In this document: positions 1 through 5,504 of the stretch, piece after piece
Numbering within the stretch: position 1 is the first letter of the stretch
Layout: every line of letters begins with the position of its first letter
Notes under the pieces: generated by a model
Seen by the model: only the letters and a program-made list of their open reading frames with translations
Databases searched by the model: none
Told to the model about the DNA's origin: nothing
Program-made: the position numbers and the translations under genes
From: Chloroflexia bacterium
GTDB lineage: Bacteria; Chloroflexota; Chloroflexia; Thermomicrobiales; UBA6265
Assembly (NCBI GenBank): GCA_013694885.1
Contig: JACDBO010000431.1
Location: 1 to 5,504 of the forward strand
Direction: 5' to 3'
Length of the DNA: 5,504 nucleotides

Positions 1-1
1 T

Positions 2-505
2 GCACCAGCGGTGCTCGCGCTGGCGCGCGGTGAGGTGCCGGGCGCGGCGCAGCCTCAAGGCAACGGCGCCGCGACGAGGGCCAAGCCGGCGATCGGCGAC
101 CCAGCGCCGGCGATCGAGCTGCCGACCCTCGCCGGCAAGCAGCTCAGCCTCGCTCAGCTCAGCGGCACGCGGACGCTGGTGCTCTTCTGGAATCCAGGTT
201 GCGGGTTTTGCGCTCGCATGCTCGATGATCTCAAAGCCTGGGAGGCCAAACGATCGAAGGGGGCGCCGAAGCTGCTCGTCGTCTCCACCGGAACGGTCGA
301 GGCGAACCGGGTGATGGGTCTGCGCTCGCCGGTGCTGCTGGACGAAGGCTTCGCGACGGGCAACGCCTTCGGCGCCAGCGGGACGCCCTCCGCAGTGCTG
401 ATCGACACACGAGGCAGAATCGCATCGGAACTCGCGGTCGGCGCCGACGCGGTGTTTGCTCTGGCCGGGGCGAAGCGGGTCGGGGCCAAGACATCAGTCG
501 AGTAG
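2..505 (+). CDS. TlpA/MauD-like thioredoxin-fold protein, 5'-truncated by window edge
   Basis: The reading frame is open from base 2 and ends at TAG (503-505), followed directly by a second in-frame TAG. 167 residues are visible. A GTG at 11 could serve as a start, but the frame runs on to the window edge with hydrophobic residues (APAVLALA), so I read this as the C-terminal part of a longer gene. The visible part has a Pro/Ala/Gly-rich linker, then a redoxin domain opening with IGDPAPAIELPTLAG, the active site NPGCGFC (Cys codons at 200-202 and 209-211), and the cis-Pro loop GTPSAVLID. Thioredoxin-fold proteins with CxxC reduce or exchange disulfides, usually outside the membrane when tethered. 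The ending (GRIASELAVGADAVFALA) resembles the thioredoxin domain that follows a MauE/DoxX-type membrane domain in some actinobacterial and Chloroflexota proteins, so the missing N-terminus may be membrane-spanning. That is from memory. The redoxin fold is secure; the exact family and length are not. Confidence 0.85.
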   Translation, partial: APAVLALARGEVPGAAQPQGNGAATRAKPAIGDPAPAIELPTLAGKQLSLAQLSGTRTLVLFWNPGCGFCARMLDDLKAWEAKRSKGAPKLLVVSTGTVEANRVMGLRSPVLLDEGFATGNAFGASGTPSAVLIDTRGRIASELAVGADAVFALAGAKRVGAKTSVE

Positions 506-732
506 TAGAGACCGTCGAGGGGGCCCAAAGGGAGAAGCGCCAAGCGCCGCCGAAAACCCCTCGCTCATGGTTGTCGGAGATGCCCTGTCCATCAGACCGC
601 GGCATGCGTGGAGTGTCGTGACGATCCGGAGCGAGCGCCTGCCCTGAGGGATCGAAGGGTATCGCTGTTTCGGCGCCGGGACCAGCAAGACTCCTCACCG
701 GCTCGGCATGGCAGCCTCAAAGATCGCCCGGG

Positions 733-1551
733 CTACACCGGGAGATCGCGGCGGTCGAAGATGAGGGCGCCGGCGACGACCCCGATGAGGCCGGAGAGGG
801 AGAGGACGGCGGCGTCGAGGGGGCGGATCGCGCCGTTGACCAGAGCGTGGGCGGGGTCGAAGTAGTTGAAGAGACTGTAGGGCGCGAGCGGTTCGAGGAC
901 CGACCATACGTCCGCGAAATAATCCACAAAGTAGGAGATGACGAGCACCGCCGTCGCCATCCCCACCACCCGTCCACTGGTGCTCGACCCGGCTGATGCC
1001 CAGAGGGTGAGTCCTCCGATTGCCCAGGCCAGGAGCGCCGCCGTCATCGTCAGCTGCACAAGATGGGCGTAGGTGAGTTCACCTTCCGGCCGGGCGACGA
1101 GCACACCGATCAGTGTGCCGGCGGTCCCCGCCAGGCTGAGCGCCGCGCTGAGTGCGACCAGCCCGGCGACCCGCGCCGCGTAGATCGAGCGCCGCGAGAT
1201 CGGCCGGGCGAGCGCGACGGCAATCGTCCCGCGGTCGATCTCACCGGCGAGGCTGCGCGCCGCGAAGCCGACCATCGCCGAGGAGATCAGCACGAGGTAG
1301 AGCGGGTGCGTATACCCGAACGAGAGGAACCCGGCCAAACCGCTGAGGGCGACGAATTGGGGGTCGAGGCGCGCGATCGCTTGCATACCGGGCGGCAGCG
1401 TCTCGACGAGACTCTGCAGCCCCTGGGCACCACCCATAGAGTCGGCGATGAGCGGTTCGAGGAGCTGAAAGACCAGGATCCCCGCCACCAACGCCAGCGT
1501 GCCACCCACGCCGCGGCGAAGCAGACGCCCAACGAGGAGCGCGACCGTCAT
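733..1551 (-). CDS. ABC-2 type transporter permease
   Basis: A 272-residue integral membrane protein. Hydrophobic stretches fall at about residues 15-36, 83-99, 127-152, 164-187, 195-213 and 246-265, giving about six membrane spans, as expected for ABC-2 export permeases. Between spans 2 and 3 lies GEIDRGTIAVALARPISRR (about 103-121), the cytoplasmic coupling-helix segment (GE...GT...ARPxSR) typical of this family. It would form the membrane channel of an exporter together with the ATPase encoded just upstream. Its ATG overlaps the ATPase stop by 4 bp (ATGA, 1548-1551), so the two are very likely translationally coupled. A purine-rich ribosome-binding sequence, AAAGGAAAGG, lies 5 bases before the ATG inside the ATPase gene. 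The stop is TAG at 733-735. The substrate cannot be read from the sequence; related pairs export drugs, bacitracin-like peptides or lipids. No frameshift or truncation is seen. Confidence 0.9.
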   Translation of the reverse strand: MTVALLVGRLLRRGVGGTLALVAGILVFQLLEPLIADSMGGAQGLQSLVETLPPGMQAIARLDPQFVALSGLAGFLSFGYTHPLYLVLISSAMVGFAARSLAGEIDRGTIAVALARPISRRSIYAARVAGLVALSAALSLAGTAGTLIGVLVARPEGELTYAHLVQLTMTAALLAWAIGGLTLWASAGSSTSGRVVGMATAVLVISYFVDYFADVWSVLEPLAPYSLFNYFDPAHALVNGAIRPLDAAVLSLSGLIGVVAGALIFDRRDLPV

Positions 1552-2507
1552 AACGGCCTTTCCTTTGCGCCGCGGCGGTCAGCTGGGATGTCGTCGGTGT
1601 CGTAGAAGTCCATAAAGACATCCTGGAGGCGGGGCGGCTGGAGTGAGAAGTCCCGCACGTCGGTGGTCGCCAGAAAGCGCAGCAACGCATTGACATCCTG
1701 CCCGAGCGAGAGATGCACTACCCCGTCCTCTCGCCCGACGAGCTGGACATCGGGGATCGCGGTGAGACCCGACGGCACGTCTCCGGCGAATCGGACCGTC
1801 GCCACCTGATGGTAGCGACGCTTGAGATCGGCCACGGTCTCGTTCGCCACCAACCCTCCACGGCGCACCACGGCGACGCGCTCACAGGTACGCTCGACTT
1901 CGGCCAAGTCGTGCGATGACATGAAAACGGTCGTGCCGCGGTCCCGCAGCTCGCGGAGAAGCGCCTCGAAATTGCGCTGGATCAGCGGATCGAGCCCATC
2001 CGTCGGCTCGTCGAGGATCAGCAGCTCGGGGTCATGCTGCAATGCGGCGATGATGGCCAGTTTCTGGCGCATCCCCTTCGAGTACGTCCCGAGCCTGCGC
2101 TGCAGCGACGCCTCATCCAGCTCGACCGCCTCGCGGACTCGCTCCCGCAGACGGGGCGATCGACCGGAGAGTCTGGCGGCGAAGTCGAGCTGCGCGCTTC
2201 CCGCCATATCGGGGTAGAGGGCATCGGCGGTGACGAGGTAGCCGACATTTCGGCGGACGGCGACACCGTTGGACCAGACATCGTGACCGAGGACGTTGGC
2301 GGAACCCGCGGATGCGCGAAGAAACCCCATCAGGATGCGGATCGCCGTCGTCTTGCCGGCTCCGTTCGGGCCAAGAAATCCGAAGATCACACCGCGAGAA
2401 ATCGACAGCGTGACATCGCTGAGTGCCCGCACGTCGCCGTAGCGCTTGGTCAGACCTTTGGTGACGATGACTGAATTATCAGAGGAAGCATGTCCGGTAT
2501 CGACCAT
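1548..2507 (-). CDS. ABC transporter ATP-binding protein (drug/peptide exporter type)
   Basis: A 319-residue nucleotide-binding subunit that drives the partner permease by ATP hydrolysis at the inner face of the membrane. Motifs in order: Walker A GPNGAGKTT (46-54), signature YSKGMRQK (142-149), Walker B LLILDEP (162-168), D-loop GLDP (171-174) and H-loop His199 in MSSHDLAEVE. After about residue 215 comes the C-terminal extension common in BcrA/DrrA-like and gliding-type ATPases, ending with PRLQDVFMDFYD, which matches the usual 'sLeevFlely' tail. The Q-loop region reads GYLVTADALYP (89-99), without the usual Gln or the common GYLPG/GYLPE form. The start is ATG at 2505-2507. Only a weak GGTAGG lies upstream, but no better start is seen before the LTKRYGD segment that opens the domain. 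It is the first gene of a two-gene operon with the permease and is divergent from the GGT-like gene. The substrate is unknown. Confidence 0.93.
   Translation of the reverse strand: MVDTGHASSDNSVIVTKGLTKRYGDVRALSDVTLSISRGVIFGFLGPNGAGKTTAIRILMGFLRASAGSANVLGHDVWSNGVAVRRNVGYLVTADALYPDMAGSAQLDFAARLSGRSPRLRERVREAVELDEASLQRRLGTYSKGMRQKLAIIAALQHDPELLILDEPTDGLDPLIQRNFEALLRELRDRGTTVFMSSHDLAEVERTCERVAVVRRGGLVANETVADLKRRYHQVATVRFAGDVPSGLTAIPDVQLVGREDGVVHLSLGQDVNALLRFLATTDVRDFSLQPPRLQDVFMDFYDTDDIPADRRGAKERPL
1557..1566 (-). promoter_or_regulatory. Ribosome-binding site of the permease gene
   Basis: On the minus strand this reads AAAGGAAAGG, ending 5 bases before the permease ATG and lying inside the end of the ATPase gene. 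It supports reinitiation at the ATGA overlap and fixes the permease start at 1551. Confidence 0.6.
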
Positions 2508-2536
2508 GCTTCTGAGCCTACCACGCGCGGCGTCCG

Positions 2537-2566
2537 CAACCCACCGCGAAACCTCGCGGTTGGTAG
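2537..2566. promoter_or_regulatory. Inverted repeat in the divergent intergenic region, candidate operator
   Basis: The left arm CAACCCACCGCGA (2537-2549) and the right arm TCGCGGTTGGTAG (2554-2566) are reverse complements at 11 of 13 positions, separated by AACC. The repeat lies between the divergent starts of the ABC ATPase (2507) and the GGT-like gene (2637), 29 bases from the former and 70 from the latter. A repressor or activator bound here could act on both directions. I found no convincing -35/-10 pair on either strand, so promoter positions are unknown. In a GC-rich genome such repeats can arise by chance, and it could instead act as a hairpin in an mRNA leader. Confidence 0.4.
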
Positions 2567-2623
2567 CATCCCGTTCTCACCGGCACCGGTCGTGCGACGC
2601 ACTGGATGAGTGGTGAACATACC

Positions 2624-2630
2624 AAAGGAG
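2624..2630 (+). promoter_or_regulatory. Ribosome-binding site of the GGT-like gene
   Basis: AAAGGAG ends 6 bases before the ATG at 2637. The upstream in-frame GTG codons at 2610 and 2613 would place this strong Shine-Dalgarno sequence inside the coding region and have no comparable site of their own, so the ATG at 2637 is preferred. Confidence 0.8.
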
Positions 2631-2636
2631 TATCTG

Positions 2637-4304
2637 ATGATCGGATTTCCCAGGAACGTAGCCAATCAGCAGACCGCATGGGCGAGGCGCCGGCCCTACC
2701 CAACATTCGCGGCGCGCGGCATGGTGGCGGCGGCGCATCCGTTGACCGTCGAGACCGGCGTGCATGTACTTCGTCAGGGCGGCAACGCGATCGATGCCGC
2801 CGTCGCCGCCGGGTTGACCGCCGCGGTGGTCATGCCCGAGATGTGCGGACTCGGTGGCGACCTCTTCGCGCTCATCCACGACCCCCGCCGCGGTGGCGTC
2901 GATTCGATTCACGGGAGCGGTATCGCGCCGCGCAACTCGTCGGTCGAGCAAATGCGGCGGCACGGGGGGGGCGACGGTCGCAAGATGCCCTATCAGGGTC
3001 CGCTTTCGATCTCGGTGCCAGGGATGGTCGATGCCTACTTCACCCTGCTCGACCGGTACGGCAGCTTGCCGTTCGCATCGGTCGCCGAACCCGCGATCGC
3101 TCATGCCGCCGACGGTTTTCCGCTGCAAACCCTTGGCGCGGGCGCGATTGCCGGCAGCGCGGAAGTGCTCGCGCGGGACGCGGCGGCGGCAGCGGTCTTC
3201 CTGCCGGCCGGCCAGGCGCCCACGCCGGGCACGATCTTCAAGCAGACCGACCTTGGCCGCACGCTGCACCAGATCGCGACCGATGGGCGCGAGACATTCT
3301 ACCGAGGGGATGTCGCCGACCGGATCCTTGCCTACCTTGGTGAGGTCGGCGGCGCGCTCACGCACGACGACTTCGCCGACCATACGACCGAAGTCACGAC
3401 ACCGCTCTCGATCGACTATCGCGGCCACACCGTGTACCAGACCGGGTTGCCGACGCAGGGATTGATCATGCTGGGCGCGCTCAACATCATCGAGCACGCC
3501 CCAGCGCCGCTCGACCCGCTCTCCGCCGGCGATGTCCACCTCATGGTCGAGGCCAAGAAGCTGGCGTACGCCGACCGGCTCAGGCACGCCGGAGACCCGA
3601 CCTTCGTGTCCACCCCGCTGGACGACATGCTCTCCAAACCGTGGGCCAAGGACCGGCACGCCAGCATCGACCCGACGCGGGCCGGGGCGTCGATGCTCGC
3701 CGGGCAGCATCAATCAGGAGACACCACCTACATCTGTGTGGTCGACGGCGACGGGATGATGGTCTCGCTGATCCAGTCGGTATCGAGCGCCTTCGGCAGC
3801 GGCGTCGTCGGTGGGGACACCGGAGTCGTGCTGAACAATCGGGCCGGTCGCGGCTTCACGTTGGAGGAGGGGCATCCGAACACGTACGCGCCCGGCAAGA
3901 AGACGATGCACACCCTCAACTGCTTCCTGATCGCCGACGAACAGGGGCGCCCTGTCCTCGTCGGCGGCACACCGGGCGGCGATGGCCAGCCGCAGTGGAA
4001 TATGCAGACGATCGTGGGTATGGTCGACGCCGGGCTCGACGTACAGGCGGCGATCGAGCTGCCACGCTGGACGAGCTGGCCGGGTACGGACCCACTGTCC
4101 ATCGACAACCCGTTCGAGCTGCGCATCGAAGACCGCATGGGAGCGGACACGATCGCCTCGCTGGCGGCACTCGGTCACGACGTCCGCACGGTGGGCGCCT
4201 GGAGCGCCGGAGGGGCGTCTCAGGTTATCGTCCGCGACCCCACGACCGGAGTCATGGCCGGTGGCTCCGATCCGCGGGTGGAGGGGAGCGCGCTCGGTTT
4301 CTAG
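2637..4304 (+). CDS. Gamma-glutamyltransferase-family Ntn hydrolase, likely oxamate amidohydrolase/YwrD-like
   Basis: A 555-residue proenzyme of the GGT fold. Such proteins cleave themselves before a Thr, which becomes the nucleophile of the small subunit. Here the site is Asp362/Thr363 in GDTTYICVVDGDG (Thr codon at 3723-3725), giving subunits of about 362 and 193 residues. Family landmarks: RGMVAAAHPL (27-36), GGNAIDAAVAA (48-58), CGLGGDLFAL (70-79), the small-subunit FGSGVVGGDTGVVLNN, and the oxyanion segment TPGGDGQPQ. No signal peptide is seen, unlike secreted glutathione-cleaving GGTs, so it is probably cytoplasmic. The residues that hold the glutamyl group in E. coli GGT are not kept: the DxRExAP motif is replaced by HGSGIAP (92-98) and NNQMDD by NNRAGR. 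This pattern and the TPGGDGQPQ segment point to the HpxW/YwrD-like branch acting on an amide other than glutathione. The hydrolase fold is secure; the substrate is a guess. The gene is divergent from the ABC operon and convergent with the cupredoxin gene. Confidence 0.92.
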   Translation: MIGFPRNVANQQTAWARRRPYPTFAARGMVAAAHPLTVETGVHVLRQGGNAIDAAVAAGLTAAVVMPEMCGLGGDLFALIHDPRRGGVDSIHGSGIAPRNSSVEQMRRHGGGDGRKMPYQGPLSISVPGMVDAYFTLLDRYGSLPFASVAEPAIAHAADGFPLQTLGAGAIAGSAEVLARDAAAAAVFLPAGQAPTPGTIFKQTDLGRTLHQIATDGRETFYRGDVADRILAYLGEVGGALTHDDFADHTTEVTTPLSIDYRGHTVYQTGLPTQGLIMLGALNIIEHAPAPLDPLSAGDVHLMVEAKKLAYADRLRHAGDPTFVSTPLDDMLSKPWAKDRHASIDPTRAGASMLAGQHQSGDTTYICVVDGDGMMVSLIQSVSSAFGSGVVGGDTGVVLNNRAGRGFTLEEGHPNTYAPGKKTMHTLNCFLIADEQGRPVLVGGTPGGDGQPQWNMQTIVGMVDAGLDVQAAIELPRWTSWPGTDPLSIDNPFELRIEDRMGADTIASLAALGHDVRTVGAWSAGGASQVIVRDPTTGVMAGGSDPRVEGSALGF

Positions 4305-4332
4305 GAGCGGATTGTTCCTAATCTGAAAAAAC

Positions 4333-4441
4333 GTCATTCCGAGCGGCTGGGCTGCCACGCGGAATCTCTCGTTCATGGGAAACAAGACTCCCATGAACGA
4401 GAGATTCCTCGCTGATAACTATCACTGCGGCTCGAAATGAC
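4333..4441. repeat. Palindromic intergenic repeat element with cloverleaf-like folding potential
   Basis: The outer arms GTCATTCCGAGC (4333-4344) and GCTCGAAATGAC (4430-4441) pair at 11 of 12 positions. The inner arms GGAATCTCTCGTTCATGGGA (4361-4380) and their exact reverse complement (4389-4408) form a perfect 20-bp stem around an 8-base loop. Each side segment between outer and inner arms can form its own small hairpin: GGC/GCC on the left and TGATA/TATCA (4413-4417, 4420-4424) on the right. The element is thus two inverted copies of a GTCATTYCGAGC...GGAATCTC unit, a repeat type I recall as dispersed in many GC-rich genomes, and it resembles a MITE or REP-like element. No transposase gene and no clear target-site duplication are visible. 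Lying between convergent genes, it may also stop transcription from both sides, although no T-tract follows the stem. Confidence 0.8.
4361..4408. terminator. Perfect 20-bp hairpin, possible bidirectional transcription barrier
   Basis: This is the inner stem of the palindromic repeat, placed 57 bases after the GGT-like stop and 78 bases after the end of the cupredoxin gene on the other strand. The stem is perfect with an 8-base loop, so it would be very stable in RNA from either direction. It lacks a U-run, so it is not a standard intrinsic terminator; a terminating role is inferred from position only. Confidence 0.35.
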
Positions 4442-4485
4442 AGACGTGTGGTTGTGTCCAGACGGCCACACGAGACGAATCGGCC

Positions 4486-5451
4486 CTACGCCACCGTGAA
4501 CGGGGCGATCATGCCGAGCGCAAAGTGCGGCGCGCCAGTCGCCGCGTCCCGCTGGAAGCAGATGGCGAAGTACTCGCCCGCCTCGAGATCCATCACCGCC
4601 CAAACAGTCTGGCCCGAACTCATCGGCGCTGCGCCTCCCACCGTGGTGAACGGCGCGCCACCGGCTGCCGGAGAAGCGGCGGGACTTGCCACCGGCGAGG
4701 CGTCGATGGAGGCCGCCGGGCTGGCCGTGGGCGGCTGGGCCATCATTTGCATGACCTGATCGAACGTCACGCCAGCCACGAGCTGGAAGATAGTCATCTC
4801 ATGGAGCTGATCGCCGTCGTTGAAGATTTCCCAGGAGGTGGGCCCGGATGGGGCGTCACTCGGCAATGAGTCGAACCCGAAGTCAACCAGCGTCACCTTG
4901 GTGTCCGCGACAGCGGGGAGGGCATTGCCGGCTCGGGCCGTGACTTCGACCGCGGCGTGCATCCCCATCGCGTAGTGGGGCATCCCGTCCGCACCGGGGA
5001 TAGCGCAGGCGACCACGTACTGCCCCGGCGCCAGGTTCATGGCGACCGTCGCGCGCTCACCCGGACCGACACTGGGCGGGCCACCGAAGCTGCTTGCCAA
5101 CTCGAAGAGGGCGCCGGGATCCGATTCCTGCATCGCCGCCTGAATGTCCTCGACCGTCGCATCACCCGTCGGCCGCAGGAACAGCGCGTGGTGCAGATCC
5201 TGGCCCTGGTTGTCGATGGTCAGCAGCGTCCAGCCGCCGTCGATGGTGGCCGGAATGTCGAATGCATAGTCGGTGGCGGTGATGACGACCTCGGGATAGG
5301 TCGCAACCGCCGGTGTCGCTCCTTGCGCGAACACCGCGGTCGGTGTGCGCGAGGCCAGTGCCGCCGCCAGTCCTGCCACGCCCACGCCCTGGAGCGTTGC
5401 CCGCCGCGTCAACCGTCCCGCCAACATGCCATCCAATGATTGCTGGTTCAC
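4486..5451 (-). CDS. Tat-exported protein with two tandem cupredoxin-like domains
   Basis: A 321-residue protein starting at GTG (5449-5451), with a strong AAAGGAGGG 6 bases upstream. Residues 15-42 look like a twin-arginine signal (TRRATLQ, then a hydrophobic Gly/Ala/Leu stretch, with a likely cut after VFA-42), so it is probably folded and loaded with cofactor before export. Domain 1 (about 53-172) and domain 2 (about 183-321) repeat the same pattern: TDYAFD/VDFGFD near the start, DLHHALF/QLHEMTIF in the middle, and PGQYVVAC...PHYAMGM/AGEYFAIC...PHFALGM at the end. Candidate type 1 copper ligands are His87 or His88, Cys149, His159 and Met164 in the first domain, and His217, Cys298, His309 and Met314 in the second. 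A low-complexity Ser/Pro/Ala linker (about 244-265) lies inside domain 2. Such proteins usually carry electrons or bind copper outside the membrane; copper binding and partner are inferred. No redox partner is encoded next to it. Confidence 0.85.
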   Translation of the reverse strand: MNQQSLDGMLAGRLTRRATLQGVGVAGLAAALASRTPTAVFAQGATPAVATYPEVVITATDYAFDIPATIDGGWTLLTIDNQGQDLHHALFLRPTGDATVEDIQAAMQESDPGALFELASSFGGPPSVGPGERATVAMNLAPGQYVVACAIPGADGMPHYAMGMHAAVEVTARAGNALPAVADTKVTLVDFGFDSLPSDAPSGPTSWEIFNDGDQLHEMTIFQLVAGVTFDQVMQMMAQPPTASPAASIDASPVASPAASPAAGGAPFTTVGGAAPMSSGQTVWAVMDLEAGEYFAICFQRDAATGAPHFALGMIAPFTVA

Positions 5452-5457
5452 GTGAAG

Positions 5458-5466
5458 CCCTCCTTT
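5458..5466 (-). promoter_or_regulatory. Ribosome-binding site of the cupredoxin-like gene
   Basis: On the minus strand this reads AAAGGAGGG, followed by CTTCAC and the GTG start. The near-perfect Shine-Dalgarno match decides in favour of the GTG at 5451. Only about 40 further upstream bases are in the window, and no clear promoter can be named in them. Confidence 0.8.
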
Positions 5467-5504
5467 GCCCTATCGACACGAATTGTCCGCTTGCGGCCCA
5501 CGCC

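Noticed and set aside
1063..1605. 180-codon plus-strand open frame opposite the ABC permease and the end of the ATPase
   Set aside because: The product is a highly charged low-complexity sequence with no motif or ribosome-binding site. It is an antisense shadow of the permease.
2610..2636. Upstream GTG starts for the GGT-like gene
   Set aside because: They would add nine residues with no family similarity, and the strong AAAGGAG at 2624-2630 points to the ATG at 2637.
2577..3713. Long 378-codon minus-strand open frame opposite the GGT-like gene
   Set aside because: Its translation is rich in Arg, Gly, Asp and His with no domain, as expected for the antisense of a GC-rich gene. The plus-strand frame has clear GGT family motifs.
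4302..4330. Short TAGGA/TCCTA hairpin followed by an A-run just after the GGT-like gene, as an intrinsic terminator
   Set aside because: The stem is only 5 bp with a 9-base loop, and the following run is A rather than T on the coding strand, so it does not fit an intrinsic terminator.
3714..4394. 226-codon minus-strand open frame reaching into the palindromic repeat
   Set aside because: It starts inside the repeat and runs antisense to the GGT small subunit, with no recognisable domain.
4657..4722. Short tandem repeat encoding the SPAAS/SPVAS linker, considered as a DNA repeat array
   Set aside because: The periodicity is in the protein and the DNA units differ at many third positions. It is best described as a low-complexity linker within the cupredoxin-like protein.

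Overview
High-GC (roughly two-thirds G+C) bacterial chromosomal DNA. The best taxonomic guess is Chloroflexota, probably Thermomicrobia-like (Sphaerobacter relatives). This is inferred from the Ser-Pro-Ala-rich linker in the secreted cupredoxin-type protein, the GC-rich codon use, and a GTCATTYCGAGC...GGAATCTC palindromic repeat of a kind I remember from such genomes. No rRNA or other marker gene is present to confirm it.

Layout from left to right. (1) Positions 2-505 (+) hold the 3' part of a thioredoxin-fold protein with a CGFC active site, cut by the window edge. (2) Positions 506-732 are a non-coding gap between convergent genes, with at most a degenerate repeat remnant. (3) Positions 733-2507 (-) hold a two-gene ABC exporter operon: an ATPase (1548-2507) followed by an ABC-2 type permease (733-1551), joined by a 4-bp ATGA stop/start overlap. 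(4) Positions 2508-2636 are a divergent intergenic region with a 13+13 bp inverted repeat (11 of 13 positions pairing), a candidate shared operator. (5) Positions 2637-4304 (+) hold a gamma-glutamyltransferase-fold Ntn hydrolase. It keeps the catalytic Thr but lacks the residues that bind the glutamyl group in true GGTs, so it is more likely an oxamate amidohydrolase/YwrD-like enzyme. (6) Positions 4305-4485 are a convergent intergenic region dominated by a 109-bp palindromic repeat with a perfect 20-bp stem and cloverleaf-like folding potential. (7) Positions 4486-5451 (-) hold a Tat-exported protein with two tandem cupredoxin-like domains.

The genes do not form one obvious pathway. The ATPase and permease clearly work together as an exporter of unknown substrate. 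The GGT-like gene may share a control region with them. The two outer genes (thioredoxin-like and cupredoxin-like) are extracytoplasmic redox-type proteins, but each is separated from its neighbour by a convergent gap. I saw no CRISPR array, tRNA, rRNA or transposase gene. The most unusual items are the cloverleaf-like repeat, the substrate-site divergence of the GGT homologue, and the duplicated cupredoxin with a linker inserted in its second copy.
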